From NCBI GenBank assembly GCA_018333865.1, contig JAGXSE010000023.1:1-64000 (forward strand): a stretch of DNA of 64,000 nucleotides, written 5' to 3'. The position numbers were made by a program, and so were the translations under genes. Source of the stretch: Syntrophomonadaceae bacterium (GTDB taxonomy: Bacteria; Bacillota; PH28-bin88). This document shows, in pieces, positions 54,201-61,944 of the stretch (position 1 is its first letter; each line of letters begins with the position of its first letter). Under the pieces are notes generated by a model that saw only the letters and a list, made by a program, of their open reading frames with translations, searched no databases and was not told the DNA's origin.

Positions 54201-54780
54201 TTTTGAGGCCTACTGGGAGATCCCGGAATCCGCCAGTACGGCTGCCCAGGGCAGGTGGATCAAGGGCCCGGGGAAAGAATTTTTTGCGGCAATGGCCAGG
54301 GAGCTGGGCAGCCTGCCCTTGATTGCCGAAGACCTGGGCATGATCACCCCGGAGGTAAAGGTTTTGAAAGAGATCTTTGGGTTTCCCGGGATGAAGGTCT
54401 TGCAGTTTTTAACCGCAGAAAGCCTTGATCAAAAGCGGCAATCTGAGCAGGAGGTCTACTATACCGGGACCCACGATAACGATACCCTTTGGGGCTGGTA
54501 TCAGAAGAACATTATCGCCGGTTTGCGGCCGCAATACCTTGATCCCCAAACAGTCTGCCGGGATTTTATCACAACTGTTTACAACAGCAAATCAGCCTGG
54601 GTGATCATTCCCCTGCAGGACATCCTGGGTTTGGACAGCAGAGCCAGGATGAACACCCCGGGAACTGCGGCCGGAAACTGGGGCTTTAGAATGCCAGAAG
54701 GATCATTGACCGCGGAGATAGTTTCTTTCCTTAAGGAAGCTTCCCTGCAATCCGGCAGGGCTGCCGTGACTTCCACCTGA
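51253..54780 (+). CDS. GH13 alpha-amylase / GH77 4-alpha-glucanotransferase fusion
   Basis: A 1175-residue two-enzyme protein without a signal peptide. Residues 1-120 are a neopullulanase-type N-domain; 135-650 form a GH13 barrel with GWRLDVADE (nucleophile Asp near 353), LIGEVWED (Glu near 384) and LLGSHDTIRI (near 459). From about 665 a complete GH77 amylomaltase follows: LLHLTSLPSRWGIGDLG, GPGFSPFQSDSAFAGNP, YLRLDHFRG (nucleophile near 978), LIAEDLGMITPEV and TGTHDNDTLWGWY. It would hydrolyse and rearrange malto-oligosaccharides released from glycogen, supplying chains GlgP can use. All catalytic residues of both modules are present. Confidence 0.94.
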   Translation: MIDLAVEHNSHSLFYRNPFGAVTCGQKVIFRLKTRAPHPVKECFLRVWEKGEEERLLPMVIRPETGDTDPLEQVFTVEYPAPDDPGLVWYCFIIKTERQTWFYGNNKELSGGEGELKTSLPPSYQLTVYRTAGKALAWYQQGVMYQIFVDRFANGNEQGLVCHPKPKSLIHGDWNDTPFYLKDAKGRVTRWTFFGGNLAGVMQKLPYLRELGISAIYFNPVFASASNHKYDTGDYLKIDPMYGDEEIFACLIREAGKYGIAVILDGVFSHTGSDSIYFNKKGSYPSLGAFQSPDSPYFNWYRFSGSREKYDCWWGVEDLPNVNENEPSYRDFILTGENSVVKYWMRKGIKGWRLDVADELPDEFIKTLRQTMAETDPDAVLIGEVWEDASNKISYGKLREYLWGEELDGTTNYPFRSIFLDYLLGKSDAFTAHRRIMSLYENYPREHFYRAMNLLGSHDTIRIMTLLGEAPPAESLSEIERENFRLPREARELAVKRLRLFSLVQMAFPGVPCIYYGDEAGAEGYADPYNRGTYPWGREDRELLDWYRKIVKIRREYQVLQTGEFASLPGDQDVYGFRRADKNEEIILVINPSLCLEKEILIRFALPEEGLRVEAAGKSGEKAWVALELLSGEQIPNAAGGFLARLKPLEGKLFYCRERDVSLVPRLERSCGVLLHLTSLPSRWGIGDLGETAFRFAGFLAEAGQSLWQILPLNPVGPGFSPFQSDSAFAGNPLLISIDCLIKEGLLAAKEAERELESMAPFFADTQVNFPAVFELKEKLLRRAFEFFQVKIDQARWETPAENRQGYLSWPNYSRFLAENNCWLEDYCLYQALKKYHGGLPWQEWEKNAACRDRETLAKFRKALAGEIAYQQFLQYIFFTQWANLRSYARAQGISFIGDLPIYVAADSCDTWVHRELFELDEAGWPLKVGGVPPDYFSQDGQLWGNPLYNWNKMASEKFSWWTERIRQALQLTDYLRLDHFRGFEAYWEIPESASTAAQGRWIKGPGKEFFAAMARELGSLPLIAEDLGMITPEVKVLKEIFGFPGMKVLQFLTAESLDQKRQSEQEVYYTGTHDNDTLWGWYQKNIIAGLRPQYLDPQTVCRDFITTVYNSKSAWVIIPLQDILGLDSRARMNTPGTAAGNWGFRMPEGSLTAEIVSFLKEASLQSGRAAVTST

Positions 54781-54861
54781 TGGGGGGATTAAAGTTTAAC
54801 CCGGCGAAGCATTATAACGAGGCGATTGTTTAAATCAATAATCCAAGGAAGGAGTGGACGG

Positions 54862-56550
54862 ATGAACATCCTGATTGGCGGCGCGGCCGGAGACGGGATG
54901 GAAACCATTGCCCACCTGCTGGGCAAGACCTTTGCCCGTGAAGGCTACGGTGTACTGACTACCAAAGACTATATGTCGCGGGTCCGCGGCGGCCACAATT
55001 TTTCTTTGTTGCGGGTGGGGACAAAAACCCCCTGGGCTGCCGCTGCCACCGTGGACATCCTGGTGGCTTTAAACGAAGAAACCTATCTCTTGCATCGGGA
55101 AAGACTACTGCCAAACAGCCGGATAGTCTACGACCCGGAATTGTTTGGCATACCGTCTGCAGATGAGCGAGGCTTGCCAATCAGCCTCAGGGCATTGGCT
55201 CAGGCCTCTGGCAACAAAATTATGGCCAATACGGTAGCCACCGGAGCGGTATTATCAATACTCGGGATGGAACTGACAGAAGCAAACCGCTTGCTGGCAG
55301 AGACCTTTGCCCCGGACAAGGCCCGGCAAAATACGGCTGCCCTGCAAGCCGGATATGATGCGGCAGCTAAGCTGTGCGGTAATTGCTTCGCTCTGCCACC
55401 CAAAGAACAGAGCGGAAAAGGCATTTTCCTTGACGGCAACCAGGCCCTGGGACTGGCTGCTTTGGGCAGCGGCTGCCGTTTTCTGGCTGCTTACCCGATG
55501 ACCCCCGCTACCGGCGTTTTCTCATACCTGGCCGGCAAACAGGCGGAGTTTGGCCTGGTTGTGGAGCAGGCCGAAGATGAAATCGCTGCTGTTAACATGG
55601 CCTTAGGGGCTTCCTTTGCCGGGGCCAGGGCCATGACCTGCACCTCCGGCGGCGGCTTCGCCCTGATGGCGGAAGGGCTGTCTCTGGCCGGGATGACGGA
55701 AACCCCACTTGTCATCATCGTAGCCATGCGTCCCGGGCCGGCTACCGGCCTGCCTACCCGCAGCGAGCAGGGGGATTTAAATTTTGTCTTGCACGCCGGC
55801 CACGGGGAGTTTCCAAGAGCGGTGCTCTGTGCCACCCATCTGGAAGACGCTTTTTACCGGCTGAATAAAGCCTTCGATCTGGCTGAAAAATACCAGCTAC
55901 CTGTCATTTTCCTCTCTGACCAATACTTTGCCGATACAGCCCGGACTATTCCCCCGTACGATTTTGCCAGGCTCTGCTATGATCGCTACCTGGTCAGTGC
56001 TGAAGATTTAGTCCGCCCCTACCGGCGATACCGCCTGACAGATAGTGGGATCTCTCCGCGGGCTTTTCCCGGCCAGTTCCCGGAGGAAATGGTGCTGGCC
56101 GACAGTGACGAGCACGATGAAGACGGCCATATTATTGAAGATGCTGTTACCCGGACCCTGATGGTAAAAAAACGGCTGCAGCGTATGGAGGCATTGGCTG
56201 CCGAGATGGACGAGCCGGAACTTTACGGCCATCCGGAGCCGGAAATCCTCTTGCTTGGCTGGGGTTCCACCTGCGGGATCCTGCGGGAAGCGATTGATGC
56301 CCTGCAATCAAAGCACCACAAAGCTGCGTTGCTGCACTTCAGCGACCTCTGGCCGCTACCCAAAGTTTTGCTAACGAAATTTCTGCCTCGGGCCAAAATC
56401 AGCTTTTGCGTGGAAAACAATGCTACCGGCCAGTTTGCCGGACTGCTGCGCCGGGAAACAGGCCTGACGGTTGATCACAAGGTTCTCCAGTATGACGGCC
56501 GCCCTTTTGACAAAGACGCGATAGTCCGGGAGGTGCTAAAATATGTGTAA
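54862..56550 (+). CDS. 2-oxoacid:acceptor oxidoreductase, fused gamma-alpha subunit
   Basis: A 562-residue subunit. The N-terminal gamma domain (NILIGGAAGDGMETIAHLLG, then MSRVRGGHNFSLLRV) is fused to the pyrimidine-binding alpha domain (GNQALGLAALGSGCRFLAAY, PMTPATGV, VVEQAEDEIAAVNMALGAS). This is the 2-oxoglutarate/2-oxoacid:ferredoxin oxidoreductase layout (KorA-type). The enzyme oxidatively decarboxylates a 2-oxoacid to acyl-CoA and reduces ferredoxin. The ATG at 54862 has GGAAGGAG upstream. It overlaps the beta gene by 8 nt. No separate ferredoxin-like delta subunit is present. Exact 2-oxoacid unassigned. Confidence 0.93.
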   Translation: MNILIGGAAGDGMETIAHLLGKTFAREGYGVLTTKDYMSRVRGGHNFSLLRVGTKTPWAAAATVDILVALNEETYLLHRERLLPNSRIVYDPELFGIPSADERGLPISLRALAQASGNKIMANTVATGAVLSILGMELTEANRLLAETFAPDKARQNTAALQAGYDAAAKLCGNCFALPPKEQSGKGIFLDGNQALGLAALGSGCRFLAAYPMTPATGVFSYLAGKQAEFGLVVEQAEDEIAAVNMALGASFAGARAMTCTSGGGFALMAEGLSLAGMTETPLVIIVAMRPGPATGLPTRSEQGDLNFVLHAGHGEFPRAVLCATHLEDAFYRLNKAFDLAEKYQLPVIFLSDQYFADTARTIPPYDFARLCYDRYLVSAEDLVRPYRRYRLTDSGISPRAFPGQFPEEMVLADSDEHDEDGHIIEDAVTRTLMVKKRLQRMEALAAEMDEPELYGHPEPEILLLGWGSTCGILREAIDALQSKHHKAALLHFSDLWPLPKVLLTKFLPRAKISFCVENNATGQFAGLLRRETGLTVDHKVLQYDGRPFDKDAIVREVLKYV

Positions 56551-57391
56551 AGCAACAGATTACTTGAAAGGAGAAACAGCCTGGTGTCCCGGCTGCGGAA
56601 ACTTTGCTATCCGCCAGGCCCTGGCTGAAGCCCTGGCAGAGCTGTGCCTGCCACCCCACCAAGTTTTGCTGTGCTCCGGTATTGGCCAGGCTGCCAAGAT
56701 GCCGCACTATCTCCGGGTTAACGGCTTTAATGGTCTGCATGGGCGAGCCCTGCCCCCAGCCACTGGGGCCTTAGCCACCAATCCCAATCTGACCGTCATC
56801 GTTGCCTCTGGAGACGGCGATACTTACGGTGAGGGCGGCAACCATTTTATTCATACTATCCGGCGCAACCCAAATCTGGCCCATTTCGTCCATAATAATC
56901 AGGTTTATGGCTTGACCAAAGGGCAGGCCAGCCCGACCAGCGAACTGGGGATGAAGACAGGGGTGCAGACCGGCGGAGTCATGACACCACCCTTAAATCC
57001 TCTGGCCTTGGCCCTGGTGATGGGAGCAGGCTTTGTAGCCCGCTGTTTTTCCGGCGAAAGAAAACATCTTAAAGAAATAATGAAGGCGGCGATTGTTTTT
57101 CCCGGCTATGCCCTGATCGACATTCTGCAGCCCTGTATTACCTTTAATAAATTAAACACTTACTCCTGGTATAAAGAGCGGGTTTACCTGGTAGAAGGGC
57201 ATGACGCCAGGGATTGGCAGGCGGCCATGTCTTTAGCCCGCCAGTGGGGCGAACGGATTCCCCTGGGTATTTTTTATAGTGTCCCGGGCGCAACTTTTGA
57301 GTCCAAACTACCGGCTTTAAAAGGCGGGCCATTGGCCCTGCACCCCTTTAACCCGGCTGCCTGCGCTCATGCCCAGGACGAATTCCGCTGA
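56543..57391 (+). CDS. 2-oxoacid:acceptor oxidoreductase, beta subunit
   Basis: A 282-residue thiamine-pyrophosphate subunit. CPGCGNFAIRQALAEAL, GIGQAAKMPHYL and VIVASGDGDTYGEGGNHFIH form the TPP/Mg site, and the Cys residues near the start coordinate the cluster proximal to TPP. It pairs with the preceding gamma-alpha subunit. The operon ends at a terminator downstream. Confidence 0.94.
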   Translation: MCKATDYLKGETAWCPGCGNFAIRQALAEALAELCLPPHQVLLCSGIGQAAKMPHYLRVNGFNGLHGRALPPATGALATNPNLTVIVASGDGDTYGEGGNHFIHTIRRNPNLAHFVHNNQVYGLTKGQASPTSELGMKTGVQTGGVMTPPLNPLALALVMGAGFVARCFSGERKHLKEIMKAAIVFPGYALIDILQPCITFNKLNTYSWYKERVYLVEGHDARDWQAAMSLARQWGERIPLGIFYSVPGATFESKLPALKGGPLALHPFNPAACAHAQDEFR

Positions 57392-57484
57392 TACAACTTG
57401 ATCACAGCCAGACAGCCATACCGCCTATGGCGGCACCATCAGGGCATAAAAAAGAACTTGCCTTGTCCCGATTGACTAATAAGA

Positions 57485-57523
57485 AAGGCTCCCGCCGGTC
57501 TGTCTTCTGGCGGGGGCCTTTTT
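57485..57523 (+). terminator. Rho-independent terminator
   Basis: GGCTCCCGCC (57487-57496) pairs with GGCGGGGGCC (57509-57518) with a 12-nt loop, then TTTTT. It closes the transcript that runs from glgB through the oxidoreductase genes. Confidence 0.88.
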
Positions 57524-57538
57524 GGTTATTATTGTTCC

Positions 57539-57568
57539 TTGACCAGACCGTTCACTTCATCGAATAAT
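57539..57568 (+). promoter_or_regulatory. Possible promoter of the phosphofructokinase gene
   Basis: TTGACC (57539-57544), 18-bp spacer, AATAAT (57563-57568), 83 nt before the ATG. Confidence 0.45.
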
Positions 57569-57651
57569 AGTCTATGTGCATCTATCCCGATGTCTATCGC
57601 ATTGCAAACAATAAAACGGATTGTACTGATAACGGAAGGAGTGAACGAAAC

Positions 57652-58881
57652 ATGAGATTGCATGGAAACGGGATTGTTGCCCAGTCTGGTGGCCCAACCG
57701 CAGTAATTAACAACAGCGTTTACGGGGTCATCCGGGAATGGCAGAAAACAGATGGTTTTGGCACCCTTTTCGGTGGCCTGCATGGGATTAAAGGCATCCT
57801 GCAGGAAGACTTTATCAATCTTTCCGCCCAGCAAAGCTCAGTTATCGAAGGGCTTAGATATACACCCGGTGCGGCATTGGGGTCCTGCCGCCATAAGCTG
57901 AAAGAAGAGGAATATGCCACACTGCTGCAAATCTTTAAGAAACGAAACATCAGGTTCTTTTTCTATGTCGGCGGCAATGATTCAATGGATACAGCCAACA
58001 AGGTGCACCGCCTGGCGATGAAAGAAAACTTTGACTTGAAGGTAATCGGCGTGCCCAAAACCATAGACAACGATCTGCCCTTTACCGATCACTGCCCCGG
58101 ATATGGCAGTGCTGCTAAATACGTTGCCACTACAGTGATGGAGACCGGGATCGACTTGAAAGACCTGTTGTCCAGCAACAAGGTTACCATTTTGGAAGCC
58201 ATGGGCCGCAACACCGGCTGGCTGGCAGCTGCAGCCGCCCTGGCCAAGCGGGATGAAGATGATGTGCCGCACCTGATCTATCTGCCAGAAAAGCCCTTTA
58301 AGAGAGAGAGGTTCCTGGCTGATGTAGAACACTGCTACCGGAAAATCGGCCATGTTTATGTGGTTGTTTCTGAAGGAGTGACGGACGAGAATGGCTGCTA
58401 CCTTTCTGCTGACAGCTGCCGGGATGCCTTTGGCCATGCAAAGCTGGGCGGTATCGCTGATGCCTTGAAGACCATGGTCGAGCAGGAATTAAGACTGAAA
58501 GTAAGGTCCAATGTCCTTGGCACTACCCAGCGGGCAGCAATGCACTACGCTTCCAGAACTGATGCTGATGAGGCCTGCCTGGTTGGACGCGAAGCAGTAA
58601 GACTGGCGGCCCAGGAAATGTCTGGCCTGATGGTTACTCTGGTAAGGGAGGACAAAAGGGACTATCTTACAACCCCCGGCTGTGTCGAGTTAAGGAGGGT
58701 GGCTAATACGGAGAAGAAGTTTCCCCTGGACTGGATCACCGAGGCCGGCAACTTTGTGACCAGCCGCTTTCTTGATTACGCCCGGCCATTGATTGCGGGG
58801 GAAATCCAGGTTCCCACTAAAAACGGTTTGCCGGACTATGTCCGCCTGCGCCTGGGGGAAGTCAAAACAAAAGTTTCCTGA
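57652..58881 (+). CDS. Pyrophosphate-dependent 6-phosphofructokinase
   Basis: A 409-residue phosphofructokinase of the long PPi-type clade. GIVAQSGGPTAVINNS near the start, YVGGNDSMDTANK (where Asp after GGN replaces the Gly of ATP enzymes and blocks ATP binding), PKTIDNDLPFTDHCPGYGSA and MGRNTGWLAAAAAL. PPi specificity is inferred from this Asp and from the PKTIDND motif. It commits fructose-6-phosphate to glycolysis reversibly and so suits a glycogen-using anaerobe. GGAAGGAG precedes the ATG at 57652. Confidence 0.92.
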   Translation: MRLHGNGIVAQSGGPTAVINNSVYGVIREWQKTDGFGTLFGGLHGIKGILQEDFINLSAQQSSVIEGLRYTPGAALGSCRHKLKEEEYATLLQIFKKRNIRFFFYVGGNDSMDTANKVHRLAMKENFDLKVIGVPKTIDNDLPFTDHCPGYGSAAKYVATTVMETGIDLKDLLSSNKVTILEAMGRNTGWLAAAAALAKRDEDDVPHLIYLPEKPFKRERFLADVEHCYRKIGHVYVVVSEGVTDENGCYLSADSCRDAFGHAKLGGIADALKTMVEQELRLKVRSNVLGTTQRAAMHYASRTDADEACLVGREAVRLAAQEMSGLMVTLVREDKRDYLTTPGCVELRRVANTEKKFPLDWITEAGNFVTSRFLDYARPLIAGEIQVPTKNGLPDYVRLRLGEVKTKVS

Positions 58882-58906
58882 GCTTAAAAGAGAAGTCTTC
58901 CCAAAG

Positions 58907-58941
58907 AAGGGACCATTTGCCTTGCAGATGGCCCTTTTTTT
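58907..58941 (+). terminator. Rho-independent terminator
   Basis: AGGGACCATTTGC and GCAGATGGCCCT with a CTT loop form the stem, followed by a run of T. It ends the phosphofructokinase transcript. Confidence 0.85.
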
Positions 58942-59073
58942 GCGGCACTTTTGTTTTGTATTTCAATCGCAGAATTCAAGAGTCCCTGCTGCAATGCTTT
59001 GACACGAAGTTTCGGGTGTTCTATATTCCATTGCTCAAAGCCTCATTTCCCGTTATAATGGAAATAGCAGTAA

Positions 59074-59357
59074 TTCAACTGGGTCTTGGCTTCAGAGGGG
59101 GATTGTTACCCCCACTGAAGCTTAGAGCCAGTTAATATAGCAGCGTAACCGCTCTTATCCCACCGCCTTAATTGGGGACATTCCTGTCCCATTCAAGAGG
59201 CAAGAAGCAAGAGGCAGGTAACAGGATGGATAAGCGGCTTTTAGTCTTTACGCATCTGGCTCTTGCCTCCTGCTTCCTGCGTCCTGATTACTGGCAGGTG
59301 TGTCCCCTTTCCTTAGAAGCGGGGGTATTAGAGCGGGTAGCTGTCTATGATAAATCC
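59074..59357 (+). repeat. Structured dispersed repeat, copy 3
   Basis: The longest of three copies. The 5' stem set and the 3' TTAGAGCGGGTAGCTGTCTATGATAAA-type end (in blocks TTAGAGCGGGTAGCT and ATGATAAA) match the copies at 27521 and 38949. The insert carries GGGGACATTCCTGTCCC and a nested second inverted repeat (AGAAGCAAGAGGCAGG near 59210 with CTTGCCTCCTGCTTCCTG near 59262). It fills most of the gap 58942-59397. Confidence 0.85.
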
Positions 59358-59397
59358 GGATTGTCCGGTTGCCGGGTAGGTAACCGGGATTGGCCTA

Positions 59398-61944
59398 TTG
59401 AAAATTGGCGGTATTGAGGTAGGTAGTTTGGCAGGAGCGATTAGATGGCAAAGAAAACCTAGCCAAAGCGAGAAAAGAGTGGCCCTGGGAGTGCCGCAGA
59501 GCCTCCCGGCGGTGCTGTTGCTTGGCACTGTTGCGCAAACAGGGCAGATCCTTTTTTTGCGAGAACTCTTGATGGCTTTTCACGGCAATGAATTTTTAAT
59601 CGGACTGATCCTGGCTACCTGGCTGGTCTGGGTGGGTGTGGGCAGTTACTTGGGATTATACCTGGTTCACCGGGTCGGACGTCCTTTATTCCTGTTAGCG
59701 GTAAACGCTGCCGGAGTATTGTTGGTCCTGCCGGCGACCCTCCTGGTCATGCGGAACCTGCGCCGGTTCTTTGACGTTTTTCCAGGAGCCCACCTCTCTT
59801 TGCTGGATATGGCCCTCTCCTGTTTTCTGCTGCTGGCGCCAGTTTGTCTGCTTTTAGGAGCCCAGTTTGTCTTCCTGGCGCGGGTATGGCGAGAAAAGGA
59901 AGGAACAGCTGATACCTCGAGTGCCGGCAAGACTTATGTGGGTGAAGCAGTGGGCGGAGTCTTTGGCGGGATCCTGTTCACTTTCTTGCTTGTCCATTAT
60001 TTAAATTCCTTTCAGATTGCAGTTTTGGCCGGCATCTTGATGCTTTGTGCCATCCTGTTCATGATCCCAAAAGCTGGAACGGGCATTAGTAGAGTGCCGC
60101 CCGGCTGCCGGCGGGTTTTGTCAGGCCTCCTGGCGGCGGCTGTCATCAGCTTTCCATTCCTGGCGGAGCTGGATGCTTTGGCGTATAAAGCAAAGTGGCA
60201 GCATTTCCTGCCGCAGCACCAGCTTGTCGGAACCTACCAGTCCAGGTATGGAACCATTGGAGTGGTGCGGCTGGAGGAACAGTACAGCTTCTACCAGAGC
60301 GGCAATCTGGTCATCAGCATCGCCGGCCCTGAGGCCACTGCTGCAGGACTGGAAGAGCAGGAAGCGGTAGTGTTTGCCCATTTGGCCCTGGTTCAGCATG
60401 AGAACCCGGCAGATGTCCTGCTGATTGGCGGAGGTTTGCGAGGTATCTTGCGGGAGATACTAAAGCATCCGGTGGAGAGGATTGACTACATCGAACTGGA
60501 CGCAGCTCTTATCAAAGCTGCCTGGTCCTATCTTTCCCCGGCGGCAGAAGAGGCCTTTCACGATCCCCGGGTGCGCCTGATCCATACCGACGGCAGGCTT
60601 TTCATAAAAACAGCCGCGCAAGAATATGACATGATCATTATCGATGCCCCGGAACCCGCCACTGCTGCCCTGAATCGTTACTTTACCAAAGAATTTTTTC
60701 GTGAAGCTAAAAGTCTGCTTCGCCCCGGCGGAGTTTTTGTGATCGGAGCGGCCTCCACTCCCGGCCTGAAAGGGGTTGCAGTCGCTAACCGCAACGCAAC
60801 TATCTACCATACTTTGGACGCAGTCTTTGCCCGGGTATTGACGGTTGGCGACCGGTTTATGTATTTTTTTGCTACCGACGATTCCGGCCAGATCTCCGTC
60901 GAGGCGGCAACCCTCGCCGGGCGATACACTGAGCGCAAGATCGAAGCCAAGGGTTTTTCCCCGCAGCATTATTACCTGTTGCTGCAGGAAAACCAGCTGC
61001 GGCGGGTGAACTGGATTGTCCGCAATCACGGGCGCAGTCCTGGCGCGTATTTGGCAGGGCCAAAAAGAGTGCCGCTAAACCCAGGTCCAGTAACTGAACA
61101 GGAAGCCGGGGAACACTTGCTGCCGCCAGTTGATCGAAGCCGGTTCATTAATTCCGACTTTAAACCCACCGGCTATTTTTACACCCTCATGTTTTTAGAT
61201 GAACTGGCCCGGGCCGGCTATAACAATGTATTTCAATGGCTGCTGCAGGTTAAATCTTGGTGGATACTCTTGCTTTTTACCCTGCCACTTTTTGCGGTGT
61301 TAGGATTTAAGCTTCTTGCAGGTTCCAATGGCAATAAACCCATAGCCCGTTTGGCGGTGTTGTTCAGTGTGTTTATGACCGGCTTTTCCACCATGGCCTT
61401 GCAGATTGCCCTCTTGTTTTCCTTTCAGAGCATCTACGGTTTTATTTTTGAGATGATAGGGCTGATCATGGCCATGTTCATGGGCGGGCTGGCCCTGGGC
61501 GCTTACTTAACCAGCCGGTATGTGGCAACTAAAACCCGGATCAATATCCTGGCGGGTACCCAGCTGTTGACGGCTTTGTCGGCATTTTTGGTTGCCGCCG
61601 TACTCCCGGCGGTGGCGGAAGTAAAGTCTCCTGCCGGCATCTTCGCCTTGTTTTCCGTGCTGACCTTTGGCACCGGTCTGATTAACGGGTTTAATTTCCC
61701 ACTGGCAACTGCCTGTTTGTTAACCTTGGACAGACACGCTGAAAAGTCGACTGGCGCTGTGTATGGCGTGGAACTGTTTGGGGCGTGTTTGGGAGCGATC
61801 CTTACCAGCCTGCTGATGGTCCCTATCTTTGGTATTGTCGCCAGCTGCCTGATTGCCGGTGCCGCCAATGGCGCTGCCTTTCTGACACTTTTGCTTGCGA
61901 GGAGGTCTTATCAATGGTGGCAGAAAATTCAACCAGCGGCTTGA
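59398..61944 (+). CDS. Membrane-embedded spermidine synthase-like protein
   Basis: An 848-residue protein. The N-terminal third has about six TM helices; a soluble spermidine-synthase-like Rossmann domain (VLLIGGGLRGILREIL, YIELDAALIKAA, VRLIHTDGRLFIK, YDMIIIDAPEPATAAL) follows from about 340; the C-terminal third has about seven more TM helices. Similar fused proteins are annotated as membrane spermidine synthases, but the aminopropyl-acceptor residues are not certain and another SAM-type reaction is possible. The start is uncertain: a TTG at 59398 with no clear ribosome site is the longest option, and a GTG at 59479 is an alternative. The end overlaps the radical SAM gene by 31 nt. Confidence 0.82.
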   Translation: MKIGGIEVGSLAGAIRWQRKPSQSEKRVALGVPQSLPAVLLLGTVAQTGQILFLRELLMAFHGNEFLIGLILATWLVWVGVGSYLGLYLVHRVGRPLFLLAVNAAGVLLVLPATLLVMRNLRRFFDVFPGAHLSLLDMALSCFLLLAPVCLLLGAQFVFLARVWREKEGTADTSSAGKTYVGEAVGGVFGGILFTFLLVHYLNSFQIAVLAGILMLCAILFMIPKAGTGISRVPPGCRRVLSGLLAAAVISFPFLAELDALAYKAKWQHFLPQHQLVGTYQSRYGTIGVVRLEEQYSFYQSGNLVISIAGPEATAAGLEEQEAVVFAHLALVQHENPADVLLIGGGLRGILREILKHPVERIDYIELDAALIKAAWSYLSPAAEEAFHDPRVRLIHTDGRLFIKTAAQEYDMIIIDAPEPATAALNRYFTKEFFREAKSLLRPGGVFVIGAASTPGLKGVAVANRNATIYHTLDAVFARVLTVGDRFMYFFATDDSGQISVEAATLAGRYTERKIEAKGFSPQHYYLLLQENQLRRVNWIVRNHGRSPGAYLAGPKRVPLNPGPVTEQEAGEHLLPPVDRSRFINSDFKPTGYFYTLMFLDELARAGYNNVFQWLLQVKSWWILLLFTLPLFAVLGFKLLAGSNGNKPIARLAVLFSVFMTGFSTMALQIALLFSFQSIYGFIFEMIGLIMAMFMGGLALGAYLTSRYVATKTRINILAGTQLLTALSAFLVAAVLPAVAEVKSPAGIFALFSVLTFGTGLINGFNFPLATACLLTLDRHAEKSTGAVYGVELFGACLGAILTSLLMVPIFGIVASCLIAGAANGAAFLTLLLARRSYQWWQKIQPAA

